The notes under the pieces: model-generated | What the model saw: the letters and a program-made list of their open reading frames with translations, nothing else | Told to the model about the DNA's origin: nothing | Database searches by the model: none | Made by a program: the position numbers and the translations under genes | Shown: positions 16,025-24,090 of the stretch, one piece after another | Position numbering within the stretch: position 1 is the stretch's first letter | Layout of the letters: every line of letters starts with the position of its first letter | NCBI GenBank assembly: GCA_018268835.1 | Contig: JAFDVU010000023.1 | Location: 1-55,301 of the forward strand | Length of the DNA: 55,301 nucleotides | Direction: 5' to 3' | Origin: Acidobacteriota bacterium | GTDB taxonomy: Bacteria > Acidobacteriota > Terriglobia > Bryobacterales > Bryobacteraceae

Positions 16025-17455
16025 TCACTTCTCCGGCTTGTTCTGACGCCGCAACTCGACTGGATCGTTGTCGAATCGTCCCGGGCGGTCGCACACGAGC
16101 GTGAGGGATGGTTGGCTGTCCTTGAGAGTAAAGTGCATGTCTCCGGAATGGAACGAGCGGCTTCCACTCTGAATTGCTCGAAGCCGATACTCCCATCCCT
16201 CCAATGCTGTGAACGAGAATCTACCTTCCGCGTCCGTTTGTGGCCTGTTCTCGTCGTTCATGGCGACGTTGTTGTCCGGCAGAGCGGTTATGTAAACCTG
16301 TACGCCGTTGGCAGGCCTCCCGTCCGGGCCGATTACCAACCCACTCACGCGAACACTCTTGGGTTCGGGCGGCAAGCTGAAGTCGTAAAGTTGTGCGACC
16401 GCGGCGTCCGTCACCTCAATCGCGATAGCAGCGGCTTCGTTGCGAGATCCCGGCCAGTAGATCGTCGGATAGGGGAAGTTGCCGGTTGGGAAACGGTACA
16501 TGTTCATCACGACCTTGTAGCGCCCGGGCGCAACCTCATCAAACGAGTACTCCCCCTGGTCGTTCGTACTTGCACCGGAACCGAAGAGGAAATTCGATTG
16601 TTCCTTCCCTTCGCGCTTCTCGAGTTGAATCAGGGTTAGATCGATTCCTGCAGGAGCAGGTTCGCCATTCGATCGGACGACCCGTCCTGCGATGCGGCCA
16701 TGCCACGTCCGGCGCATGATCATGTTTACCGCGGCGCACCCGCGCGGCTCGACCTTCGCCGACGGCTTCTGCATTCCGAACAACATCATCCGAAATCCGT
16801 TCGAGGCAGCAGCGACCCTATATGTCTCCGGTTGCAGGTTCTCGAACCAGTAACGGCCATCGCCGTCCGTCATCGTATTGTATGTTCCCGCAGTTCCGCT
16901 GATTTCGACTTGTGCACCTGCGAGCGGCTGATCGTTTCCTCGGTAGTCATCGGTCCGGACCACCACGCGTCCGAAGATGCTGGAAACCGGGCGGGCGTCA
17001 GGAAGTCCGTTGAGAAACTTGAGATCCTCATCGGCGTACTTCACATGCGTGCTTCGAGTGCATCCGCGTGAAGGAATATCGCCGCTTCCTACCCGCCGTG
17101 TATACATCAGGTACTGCTCACCGACCTGGAGCGTCGGGCCATCGCACATGCCGTCATCGAAGAGGACAACGGACGCATCAGTGAGGCCCTTGTAGGCATG
17201 ATCGATCCGCATCCGACCGCGCACAACACGCCCATTCTGTTCGGCCAGAGCCTCCGTTACGGTTCCGAGGAAAACGAGCGGCGTCTGCCAGTAGGCCTCG
17301 CAGGGCGGTGGAGGAGGGGCACACGAGCACGCAAACGCGTTCGGCGATCCGAGGTTGTACTGGAGAAGTGCAGCGGCCGCTGCCGCGAGTGTCGCTCTCC
17401 ACCGGACGGTGTGAGCGACCCGTTTGGGCTTCACCACGTCTTCATTAGACAACAA
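16025..17455 (-). CDS. Secreted NTR-like and carboxypeptidase-regulatory multi-domain protein
   Basis: Up to 476 residues from a TTG at 17455; the GTG at 17437, six codons in, is an alternative start. A basic leader and hydrophobic stretch (ATLAAAAAALLQYNLGSPNAFA) end before CSCAPPPPPC, opening an NTR-like module (VFLGTVTEAL, VLFDDGMCDGPTLQVGEQYLMYTRR, GCTRSTHVKYADEDL) to about residue 150. Three carboxypeptidase-regulatory beta-sandwich units follow, recognised by 'G.V...G.P..GA.V......T..DGRY.F..L.P..Y' patterns at about 160-240, 255-350 and 370-450. It probably acts at the cell surface. The gene is within the island bounded by tRNA repeats and is less GC-rich than the flanking DNA. It could form an operon with the related gene at 15000-15884. 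Confidence 0.7.
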   Translation of the reverse strand: MLSNEDVVKPKRVAHTVRWRATLAAAAAALLQYNLGSPNAFACSCAPPPPPCEAYWQTPLVFLGTVTEALAEQNGRVVRGRMRIDHAYKGLTDASVVLFDDGMCDGPTLQVGEQYLMYTRRVGSGDIPSRGCTRSTHVKYADEDLKFLNGLPDARPVSSIFGRVVVRTDDYRGNDQPLAGAQVEISGTAGTYNTMTDGDGRYWFENLQPETYRVAAASNGFRMMLFGMQKPSAKVEPRGCAAVNMIMRRTWHGRIAGRVVRSNGEPAPAGIDLTLIQLEKREGKEQSNFLFGSGASTNDQGEYSFDEVAPGRYKVVMNMYRFPTGNFPYPTIYWPGSRNEAAAIAIEVTDAAVAQLYDFSLPPEPKSVRVSGLVIGPDGRPANGVQVYITALPDNNVAMNDENRPQTDAEGRFSFTALEGWEYRLRAIQSGSRSFHSGDMHFTLKDSQPSLTLVCDRPGRFDNDPVELRRQNKPEK

Positions 17456-17596
17456 GTTACCGCCAGTAGTTCCGGTAAGCCGAACGACGCGATTAGGGTG
17501 CTACCGCAACGAGGTATGCTCATTTGGACCCCACCGGGCGCCTCAATACAGGCAAGATACCGATAATACATGACTTACCTAGTCGGGAGGTTTACT

Positions 17597-17640
17597 TTGA
17601 CACGGTAGAAGTCTGGCGTTCGAGTCGCCACGGGCCCACC
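17597..17640 (+). repeat. attR-like direct repeat: displaced 3' half of tRNA-Val
   Basis: Forty-three of 44 bases match 13879-13922, including anticodon loop, T-arm and acceptor 3' strand. The sequence upstream (AGTCGGGAGGTTTAC) bears no relation to the 5' half of the tRNA, so this copy cannot encode one. It marks the distal edge of a 3.7-kb insertion. Confidence 0.75.
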
Positions 17641-17677
17641 CCTGACAGCATGGAAACCCGTGGCGGGCCATCGTGAT

Positions 17678-17894
17678 ATGGGGGACACTCCACATCAGCG
17701 AAGCGGACCTAGCCCGCGATCCGTACGCCGTCCTTGCGAAGATCGAGGAAGGCGTGGAAGTGATCGTTTAGCGGGATCATCATCCGGTGGCGACCATTAA
17801 ACCAGCGAAGCGTTCCCTACGCCCGATCTCTGGCCCCAGCATTGCGCGCGTCCTACCCAAAAGCGCGGACCGGCGCGCGGCGACCGCTCCTTAA
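17678..17894 (+). pseudogene. Decayed Phd-type antitoxin gene
   Basis: From the ATG at 17678 the DNA follows the intact antitoxin gene at 14067 closely (CACATCAGCGA, CGCGATCCGTA, GCCGTCCTTGCGAAG, CCGGTGGCGAC blocks are shared). However, one extra G after the start codon shifts the frame, and an in-frame TAG (17769-17771) replaces the Glu codon after VIV. The translation in the original frame continues to RSLRPISGPSIARVLPKSADRRAATAP and stops at 17892-17894, overlapping the end of the convergent ferritin-like gene. No toxin gene follows. The homology starts already upstream of the ATG (CCCGTGGCG), so the unit of duplication included the leader. Confidence 0.8.
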
Positions 17895-18910
17895 GCGCGC
17901 CCGGACAGGGTCGCGCCCTGGAACGTGAACTGGGGAGTCGCGCCGGCCTGGATCAGATTCGTGCCGGCGGTCTGCAGCGGGAACATCGATCGATCGATGG
18001 CCTGATCGATGCTGAAACCGCTCGTCCAGCAGGCTTCCAGTTGGGTCATCAACGTGGTGAACGCGCTGATGAATGTCGCCTGATCGGGCGCGTTGGGAGG
18101 CTGCGGCGAGAAGTTGGCCGCCGCCGGAAGCGCGATCGCCGCGCCCGAGTATTGGAAGCCGCTTCCCACCTGGGCCACCGCTTTGCCGTAATAGACCTGC
18201 GCGAACCGGTAGTAGTGCGCGAGTTGGGTGGGATCGAAGCTGCCCTCGTCGGGCGAGGAACTGGTGCCTTCGCCCTGGTCGGTGATCTCCTGGATCGCCT
18301 TCATCGCGTCGGCGACCGAGTTGATGGCGAACAACTGGTCGCCATCGACTCCGGTGACCACCTGGTTCAGGGACGGAGTGTTCGGCAGCGTCCCGTTAGG
18401 AAAGACGGTATTGAAACCCGCGGAGATGGTCTGATAGAACTCCCCGATCGTCGGCGGTTCCGGCGGCGCGGGCGGCGGGGGACTGGCGGGCTGCTGAACC
18501 ACCGGCGCGCCATCCGGGTATTCAATCGACATGAACGAAGCGAGCGCCTCGTTGCCCAGCGGAAGCAGCGACACCACCAGGCCCGGATGGACCTTGCCCG
18601 GCAGACCGTCGGTGGGATAGGAAGGCACAATTCCAGGAGTGGCGATCTGGCCCTTCAGCGAGCCGCCGGTTGCCGTGAACATGTTGCAGGCCAGGCCGAA
18701 ATGAAGCATTTCCTGCACCACCACGCCTTGAATCATGTCCGATACGTCGTCGGGATCGTGATTCAAATCAATCGACCACTGCGCGCACAGATACGGCGGG
18801 ATGGTCGAGAATTCAAGTTGGATCGCGGTCAAGAGCGCATCCTGAAGCTCGTCGATCGTGGTGATACCCTGCTCCACGACTTCGCGGATGGTTCTTCTTC
18901 GATATGCCAT
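17891..18910 (-). CDS. Ferritin-like / iminophenyl-pyruvate dimer synthase-like protein
   Basis: A 339-residue protein. The ATG at 18910 is preceded by AAGGGGGGA and by a good promoter, which argues against the longer open frame. The N-terminal half is a ferritin-like four-helix bundle of the VioB/RebD N-terminal type (PF12902): DELQDALLTAIQLEFSTIPPYLCAQWSI, then VVQEMLHFGLACNMFTATGG. These supply the ExxxP and ExxH iron-ligand-like residues. A Pro-rich linker (QQPASPPPPAPPEPP, near residue 142) precedes a second helical part. Such proteins occur both in bis-indole biosynthesis and as stand-alone proteins of unknown role; no biosynthetic partner is nearby. A metal-dependent oxidative function is inferred. 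Confidence 0.8.
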   Translation of the reverse strand: MAYRRRTIREVVEQGITTIDELQDALLTAIQLEFSTIPPYLCAQWSIDLNHDPDDVSDMIQGVVVQEMLHFGLACNMFTATGGSLKGQIATPGIVPSYPTDGLPGKVHPGLVVSLLPLGNEALASFMSIEYPDGAPVVQQPASPPPPAPPEPPTIGEFYQTISAGFNTVFPNGTLPNTPSLNQVVTGVDGDQLFAINSVADAMKAIQEITDQGEGTSSSPDEGSFDPTQLAHYYRFAQVYYGKAVAQVGSGFQYSGAAIALPAAANFSPQPPNAPDQATFISAFTTLMTQLEACWTSGFSIDQAIDRSMFPLQTAGTNLIQAGATPQFTFQGATLSGRA

Positions 18911-18968
18911 ACGAGTTCCCCCCTTCAAAGAGACGCAGGCGCCGAAAAGAATTCGGTATGTTGTGGTG

Positions 18969-18997
18969 ATTATATAAGCGGGTTCCGGCAATAACAA
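18969..18997 (-). promoter_or_regulatory. Sigma-70-type promoter of the ferritin-like gene
   Basis: On the minus strand TTGTTA (18997-18992) and TATAAT (18974-18969) are separated by 17 bases. Transcription would begin near 18962, giving a leader of about 50 bases before the ATG at 18910. Confidence 0.6.
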
Positions 18998-19031
18998 TCC
19001 GGATTATCTGGAGTTGGACTAACCCCCACAT

Positions 19032-20789
19032 TTGGTGGCCGGGCAATCCGCGGTGAGAACCACGCGGGCGGTCGCGATACACTGGCACTTGACCTCGCGC
19101 AAACGCCACATCCTGCTGATCGCCGCGCTATGGGGCGCCGCGCTGGCGGCCTATTCCAACTCATTTCAGGGAGCGCTGGTTTTCGACGCACAGGGGTTGA
19201 TCCTGGAAGACGCGCGTCTGGCGGCACCCACCGCGGCCAACGTGAAGCGCATCTTCACCGAAGACTACTGGTCCACCGGCACGCGCAGCGGGCTCTACCG
19301 GCCGCTGGTCAAGCTGACCTACATGGCCACCGGCACATCGCCGGCGCTCAACCACTGGGTGAACTTTCTGCTGCACGCGATCAACCTGACGCTGGTCTAC
19401 CTGCTGGGGCTGGTCCTGATGCGCCGCTCCGACCTTGCTTTCCTGTGGGCCGCGGTGTGGGCGTTGCACCCCGTGCTCACCGAGTCGGTGACCAACGTGG
19501 TGGGGCGCCCCGACCTGCTGGCCGGGTTCGCGGTGCTGGCCGGTCTGCTGTGCCACATCCGGCGGCAGCGGGCGGCGCTGGCGGTAGTGGCGCTGATCGG
19601 AGTGTTCTCGAAAGAGAGCGCGGTGGTGCTGCTGGCCGCCATGGTGCTCTACGACATCGCGTGGCGCAATCGCGACCCGGTCAGTTATGCCTGCGTGGCT
19701 GCGCCGCTCGCTCTCTTCGCGTGGGCGCGGATGCACGTATTTCACGGCCTTTCGCCGGCCAGCATTCCTTTCACCGACAACCCGATCGTCGCAGCCGGTT
19801 TCGTGAGCGGGCTGCTCACCGCGATCAAGGTGATCGGCCGCTATCTGCTGCTATTGCTTTGGCCGTCGACGCTTTCGTGCGACTACTCTTACAACGAGGT
19901 TCCGCTCGCCGGCTGGGACGATTTCGGAGCGCTGGCGTCGCTGGCAGTCATCGCGGCGGCGGCGGTGTGGACCCTGCGCAACCGGCGCCGCCGTCCGCTG
20001 GCGTTCCTGCTGGTGGGGCTGTTCTTCGCGGGCCTGCTGCCGACCGCGAATCTGCTGTTCCCGATCGGCACCATCATGGCCGAGCGATTTCTGTACGTGC
20101 CGGCGATCGGGTTTGCGGGTTGCGCGGTCCTGGCCGCCGGGGAGAAATGGGGCCGCTGGGTGCTTGCGGCCGCCTGCGTGCTGCTGGCGGTTCGCACCTG
20201 GGCGCGCAATGAGGACTGGCGCGATAACCAATCGCTGTGGGCGTCCGCCGCGGCAGCCGCACCGGACAGCTATAAGGCGCATATGAGCGCCGCCGGCGGG
20301 CTGCCGCTGGCGGGGGCGGCGCGGGAGATGGATCGCGCGCTGGCGATCGTCGATCCGCTGCCCGACGCGCGCAATGTAGCCACCGTGTACGTGAACGCCG
20401 GTGGCCTGTTCCGGGACATGGGCGACGCGGCGCGGCCTCCGGAGCGCGAGAAACTCTATCGCAAGTCGCTGGCGACGCTGGAGCGCGGCGAGCGAATTCA
20501 GAACGCGTCGGGCTCGGTCCGCTGGTTTCAGCTCTACCAGGAACTCGGCGCCGTGTGGCTGCGCCTGGGCGACTTCGATCGGGCGGCGGTCTACCTGTTC
20601 GAAGCCACCATGGTTGCGCCGGGGAATCCCCAACTCAAGGCGGAACTGGCGGACGCTTACGGACGCTCGGGCGTCGCGTGCGCGGTCCGAAATGGCGCGG
20701 TGAATATGGACTGCCCGCCGGTGCGGGAACAAGCCTGCCGCGCGGCACGGAATCTGGGGAACGAGAGCGCCTGCGAGCCTCCAAAGTAG
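19032..20789 (+). CDS. TMTC-like multi-pass membrane protein (GT-C glycosyltransferase type) with C-terminal TPR
   Basis: Up to 585 residues; the start is uncertain (TTG 19032, GTG 19035 or GTG 19053), with no clear ribosome-binding site. About ten hydrophobic helices span residues 27-375. Motifs of the DUF1736/TMTC group are visible: YSNSFQGALVFDAQGLILED with the acidic residues of the first loop, YRPLVKLTYM, LNHWVNFLLHAINLTLVYLL, WALHPVLTESVTNVVGRPDLLAG, FSKESAVVLLAAM, the GLLPTANLLFPIGTIMAERFLYVP loop, and RNEDWRDNQSLW at the membrane exit. The soluble tail has TPR-like helices (LYQELGAVWLRLGDFDRAAVYLFEATMVAPGNPQLKAELADAYGR). Eukaryotic TMTCs are O-mannosyltransferases; bacterial relatives are presumed lipid-sugar-dependent transferases. 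The stop codon lies in a 16-bp tandem duplication. Confidence 0.8.
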   Translation: MVAGQSAVRTTRAVAIHWHLTSRKRHILLIAALWGAALAAYSNSFQGALVFDAQGLILEDARLAAPTAANVKRIFTEDYWSTGTRSGLYRPLVKLTYMATGTSPALNHWVNFLLHAINLTLVYLLGLVLMRRSDLAFLWAAVWALHPVLTESVTNVVGRPDLLAGFAVLAGLLCHIRRQRAALAVVALIGVFSKESAVVLLAAMVLYDIAWRNRDPVSYACVAAPLALFAWARMHVFHGLSPASIPFTDNPIVAAGFVSGLLTAIKVIGRYLLLLLWPSTLSCDYSYNEVPLAGWDDFGALASLAVIAAAAVWTLRNRRRRPLAFLLVGLFFAGLLPTANLLFPIGTIMAERFLYVPAIGFAGCAVLAAGEKWGRWVLAAACVLLAVRTWARNEDWRDNQSLWASAAAAAPDSYKAHMSAAGGLPLAGAAREMDRALAIVDPLPDARNVATVYVNAGGLFRDMGDAARPPEREKLYRKSLATLERGERIQNASGSVRWFQLYQELGAVWLRLGDFDRAAVYLFEATMVAPGNPQLKAELADAYGRSGVACAVRNGAVNMDCPPVREQACRAARNLGNESACEPPK

Positions 20790-20804
20790 CGAGCCTCCAA
20801 AGTA
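20773..20804 (+). repeat. 16-bp perfect tandem duplication spanning a stop codon
   Basis: GCGAGCCTCCAAAGTA occurs twice head to tail (20773-20788 and 20789-20804). The first copy includes the end of the TMTC-like gene, whose TAG straddles the junction. It looks like a recent replication slippage. Confidence 0.9.
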
Positions 20805-20866
20805 GAGACCGGCGCCGCGCAAAATGGCATAAGCTGGTACGATTCGGCAGAATCAGGAGGGAAACC

Positions 20867-21907
20867 ATGTTCGTCGTCACATTCCACGGAGGCGGCAGCG
20901 GCACCAGCACCCTGTGTTCGTACGACGACGATGGCTCCGGCGGACAACCCTACTTGTCCTCGGCGACTCCTCCGGGGCCCAACGGCTTCCGCGGAGTCCA
21001 GTTCCAGCCGCGCCAGGCGGGCGGAGCGTATTACCTGGTCAATTCGTACAAGGAGAAGAGCCAGGTGCTGATGGTCACCCCCGGCGGCGAGTGTTCGACC
21101 TTCGTCAACGGAGTGGGCACTGACGGCTCGGGCCTGGTGAGCGTCTACCACCCGTACGGCATGGCGTTCGACGACGCCCTCGAGGTGCTCTACCTCTCGA
21201 ATCAGGATTCCAACGTCGTGGTCCGCGTGTACGGTCCCGGCACGACAATCGCCGGCGCGGTTCCCGGTCAGCCTATGCCCGTGAATCCCGCGCTCGCCGC
21301 GCTGACCACGTCGCCGGTCTTCCTGCCCGGCACCTTTGTCGCGAGCCAGGTGCCGCTGGCGCCCGTTCCGACCGCCATCACCGGCGCGCAGGGCGGCCTG
21401 GGCGCATCGAAGGGTTCCGGCATGACCGTGACCACGCCCGCCAACTCGGTCCGCGGCGTGGCCGTGACCGGCGGCACGCTGTACGTCGCGGACGAAGTGT
21501 GCAATCTGATTCGCCAGTACGATACCGGCAGCGGTGCGTACCTTGGCGCCATCGCCGACCCCTCCGGCCTGGTGCAGAGCCCGGTGCAACTGCTTGCGAA
21601 CGGCGGCCTGCTCTACGCCACCGTGAAGCCCGCCGGCGACGGCGATGCGCTGGTGCTGGAGTACGATCCGGCGAGCCAGACGCTAGCCGCCGTGGTGAGT
21701 TGCTCGAAGAAGAACCTGAACGTCAAGCATCCCTCCGGCATGACGTTCGACGGGAGCGGCAACTTCTACTTAGCCGATCTCGACAACAAGGTCGTGTATC
21801 GCTTCGATTCCAGCTTTGTTCTCACTTCAGGGAACCCGTTCCTCTCCTCGATGCCGGACAATCCGGAGGACATCCTGTGGGTGGATGATGCATGGCTCAG
21901 CGGGTAG
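20867..21907 (+). CDS. NHL-type beta-propeller protein
   Basis: A 346-residue protein starting at ATG 20867 behind a good AGGAGGG. There is no signal peptide or membrane segment. The sequence repeats units of the kind 'HPYGMAFDDALEVLYLSNQDSNVVVRVYG', 'NSVRGVAVTGGTLYVADEVCNLIRQYD', 'SPVQLLANGGLLYATV' and 'HPSGMTFDGSGNFYLADLDNKVVYRFDSS', which is the NHL/SMP-30-like propeller pattern. Such folds serve as binding platforms or lactonase-like enzymes; no catalytic set is evident here. It stands alone, 48 bases before the nitroreductase gene and on the same strand, so co-transcription is possible. Confidence 0.7.
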   Translation: MFVVTFHGGGSGTSTLCSYDDDGSGGQPYLSSATPPGPNGFRGVQFQPRQAGGAYYLVNSYKEKSQVLMVTPGGECSTFVNGVGTDGSGLVSVYHPYGMAFDDALEVLYLSNQDSNVVVRVYGPGTTIAGAVPGQPMPVNPALAALTTSPVFLPGTFVASQVPLAPVPTAITGAQGGLGASKGSGMTVTTPANSVRGVAVTGGTLYVADEVCNLIRQYDTGSGAYLGAIADPSGLVQSPVQLLANGGLLYATVKPAGDGDALVLEYDPASQTLAAVVSCSKKNLNVKHPSGMTFDGSGNFYLADLDNKVVYRFDSSFVLTSGNPFLSSMPDNPEDILWVDDAWLSG

Positions 21908-21955
21908 CCGGCGCGAGCCGTCGCCGCGCGCACGGTGTTAGTCTGGTCATCCGGA

Positions 21956-22447
21956 ATGGACTGCATCCAGGCCCTGAAGACACGGCGGTCGGTTCGCGCC
22001 TACACGGGCGAACCCGTATCGCGGGAGACGATCGAAGACATCGTCGATTGCGGCCGCCTGGCCGCTACGGCGCGCAACCTGCAACCTTGGGAATTCGTGG
22101 TCGTCGCCGAACCCGCCGCGCTGCGCGCGATTGCGGTGGTCACCGATTACGGCGGCTTCATCGCGCAAGCCGCCGCGTGCATCGTGGTGCTGTGCAAGGA
22201 CACGAAGTATTATTTGGAGGACGGCTGCAACGCCAGCCAGAACATCCTCGTCGCCGCGTGGGCCCACGGGCTCGGCGCCTGCTGGGTGGCCGGTGACAAG
22301 AAGGCCTACGCGGAAGCGGTGCGCCGCATGGTTGGGGCGCCGGAAGGCTACAACCTGGTCAGCCTGCTTGCGATCGGGCATCCGGCGGAGGAGCCCCGCA
22401 AGGAAAAGCGCCCGCTGGCCGAGGTGCTGCACTGGGAGCGATTCTGA
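21956..22447 (+). CDS. Nitroreductase-family FMN oxidoreductase
   Basis: A 163-residue small nitroreductase. The start ATG 21956 gives the family's N terminus [47 protein letters not shown], where RRSVRAY binds the FMN phosphate and the NLQPWEF loop packs on the flavin. Further signatures are [28 protein letters not shown] helix (actual [24 protein letters not shown]) and [18 protein letters not shown] near the end. The gene ends four bases before dhaK and looks like the first member of the dha operon. The substrate is unknown; a role linked to dihydroxyacetone or methylglyoxal detoxification would be inference from position only. Confidence 0.88.
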   Translation: MDCIQALKTRRSVRAYTGEPVSRETIEDIVDCGRLAATARNLQPWEFVVVAEPAALRAIAVVTDYGGFIAQAAACIVVLCKDTKYYLEDGCNASQNILVAAWAHGLGACWVAGDKKAYAEAVRRMVGAPEGYNLVSLLAIGHPAEEPRKEKRPLAEVLHWERF

Positions 22448-22451
22448 AGTC

Positions 22452-23453
22452 ATGAAGAAGCTGATCAACGACCCGGCGAATGCGCGTCGCGAATTCCTGG
22501 CCGGTCTGGCGCTGGCGCACGCGGATCTTCTCGCCGTCATTCAGGACCCGGTCTACGTGGTACGCGCCGGGGCACCGGTGCAGGGCAAGACGGGGGTGAT
22601 TTCCGGCGGCGGCAGCGGACACGAGCCGATGCACGCGGGCTTCGTCGGCCGGGGCATGCTTGACGCCGCGTGCCCGGGCGAGGTGTTCACGTCACCCACG
22701 CCGGACCAGATCGAAGCCGCCACTCTGGCGGTGGATGGCGGCGCCGGCGTCCTGCACATCGTCAAGAATTACACGGGCGATATCATGAATTTCGAAATGG
22801 CGGCCGAACTGTGCCAGGCGCGCGGGGTAGAAGTGCGCGCCGTCGTGATCAACGACGATGTGGCGGTGGAGGACAGCCTCTACACGGCCGGGAGGCGCGG
22901 AGTGGGAACGACCGTGCTCGCGGAAAAGATTTGCGGCGCGGCGGCCGAGCGCGGATACGGCCTGGCGCGGGTCGCAGAACTCGGCGAGCGAGTGAACCGC
23001 CACGGGCGCTCCATGGGGGTGGCGCTCACTTCCTGCACCGTGCCCGCCGCCGGCAGGCCCAACTTCGTAATCGGCGCCGATGAGATCGAGATGGGAATCG
23101 GCATCCACGGCGAACCGGGGCGCGAGCGCTCGGCCCTGCTGCCCGCCGCGGAAGTCACCGCGCGCATGGCGGAGGCGATCCTGGCTGATCTCCCGTTCAC
23201 GAGCGGCGACCGGGTTATCGCGATAGTCAACGGCATGGGCGGCACGCCGCTGATGGAACTCTACCTCGTCTATGCGGAACTCGAGCGGATCCTGCGGGCT
23301 CGCGGCATCACGGTGGCGCGCCGGCTGGTGGGCAACTACATCACAAGCCTGGAAATGGCCGGCTGCTCGCTGACCCTGCTCAAGGCCGACGACGAGATGC
23401 TGTCGATGTGGGACGATCCCGTGGTCACCGCGGGATTGCGTTGGGGAGCGTGA
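22452..23453 (+). CDS. dhaK: PTS-dependent dihydroxyacetone kinase, substrate-binding subunit
   Basis: A 333-residue subunit that binds dihydroxyacetone as a hemiaminal and presents it to DhaL-ADP for phosphorylation. Conserved sites are in place: the SGGGSGHEP loop (51-59), KNYTGD with Asp110, and His219 in [12 protein letters not shown], the residue that forms the covalent adduct. Length matches the 356-residue E. coli enzyme with a slightly shorter N terminus. Start ATG 22452. The stop is four bases before the GTG of dhaL; with the fusion gene at 24087 they encode a complete PEP-dependent pathway giving dihydroxyacetone phosphate for glycolysis. Confidence 0.95.
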   Translation: MKKLINDPANARREFLAGLALAHADLLAVIQDPVYVVRAGAPVQGKTGVISGGGSGHEPMHAGFVGRGMLDAACPGEVFTSPTPDQIEAATLAVDGGAGVLHIVKNYTGDIMNFEMAAELCQARGVEVRAVVINDDVAVEDSLYTAGRRGVGTTVLAEKICGAAAERGYGLARVAELGERVNRHGRSMGVALTSCTVPAAGRPNFVIGADEIEMGIGIHGEPGRERSALLPAAEVTARMAEAILADLPFTSGDRVIAIVNGMGGTPLMELYLVYAELERILRARGITVARRLVGNYITSLEMAGCSLTLLKADDEMLSMWDDPVVTAGLRWGA

Positions 23454-23457
23454 GACG

Positions 23458-24090
23458 GTGGCGATCGGTAGAGAGGCAATCCTGGGCTGGCTGGACGCAT
23501 TGCGGCAGGTCTACGCCGCGAACCGGGAGCGCCTCACGGAACTCGACGCCGCGATCGGCGATGCGGACCACGGCACCAACATGGACCGAGGATTCACGGC
23601 GGTGCACGCGGCTCTGGCCGCGCAGGCGCCGTCCGATGCCGGCGACATCCTCAAGTCCGCGGCCATGGTCCTCATCCGCACTGTGGGCGGCGCCGCGGGT
23701 CCGCTGTACGGGACTTTCTTCCTGCGGGCGGCGGCCGCCTGCGCGGGAAAGACGGAGTTGTCGCCGGCCGATGTTGTGGCGCTGTTCCAGGCGGGCATAG
23801 AAGGCGTCCAGCAGCGGGGCAAAGCCGAGCCCGGCGACAAGACCATGATCGACGCCCTGCTTCCGGCGCTCGCAGCCATGCGGGCAGCAGCGGCGCGAGG
23901 AGCGGACATCGCAGGACTGATGGACGACGGCGTCGCGGCGGCCGAGGCCGGCATGTTAGGCACCATCCCGCTGCAAGCGCGCAAAGGACGCGCCAGCTAC
24001 CTGGGCGCGCGCAGCATCGGCCACCAGGATCCGGGTGCGACCTCGGCCTTTTTGTTGGTCAAGGCCGCCGCCGCGACGTGGCGCGCATGA
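23458..24090 (+). CDS. dhaL: Dihydroxyacetone kinase, ADP-binding subunit
   Basis: A 210-residue helical-barrel subunit holding ADP as a permanent cofactor that is re-phosphorylated by DhaM. The Mg-ADP ligands are the three aspartates of DAAIGDADHGTNM (Asp30, Asp35, Asp37). Other family marks are RTVGGAAGPLYGTFFLRAA, GDKTMIDALLPA and the C-terminal KGRASYLGARSIGHQDPGATSAFLL. Translation starts at GTG 23458. Its stop overlaps the ATG of dhaM in an ATGA junction, so DhaL and the phosphoryl donor should be made in matched amounts. Confidence 0.95.
   Translation: MAIGREAILGWLDALRQVYAANRERLTELDAAIGDADHGTNMDRGFTAVHAALAAQAPSDAGDILKSAAMVLIRTVGGAAGPLYGTFFLRAAAACAGKTELSPADVVALFQAGIEGVQQRGKAEPGDKTMIDALLPALAAMRAAAARGADIAGLMDDGVAAAEAGMLGTIPLQARKGRASYLGARSIGHQDPGATSAFLLVKAAAATWRA

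Noticed and set aside
13924..17596. Search for an integrase or transposase inside the tRNA-bounded island
   Set aside because: No tyrosine-recombinase R..H..R..Y pattern and no DDE or serine-recombinase pattern appears in any frame there, so the insertion is not claimed to be autonomous.
17597..17640. A second functional tRNA-Val
   Set aside because: Only the 3' half is present; the upstream bases cannot form a D-arm or the 5' acceptor strand.
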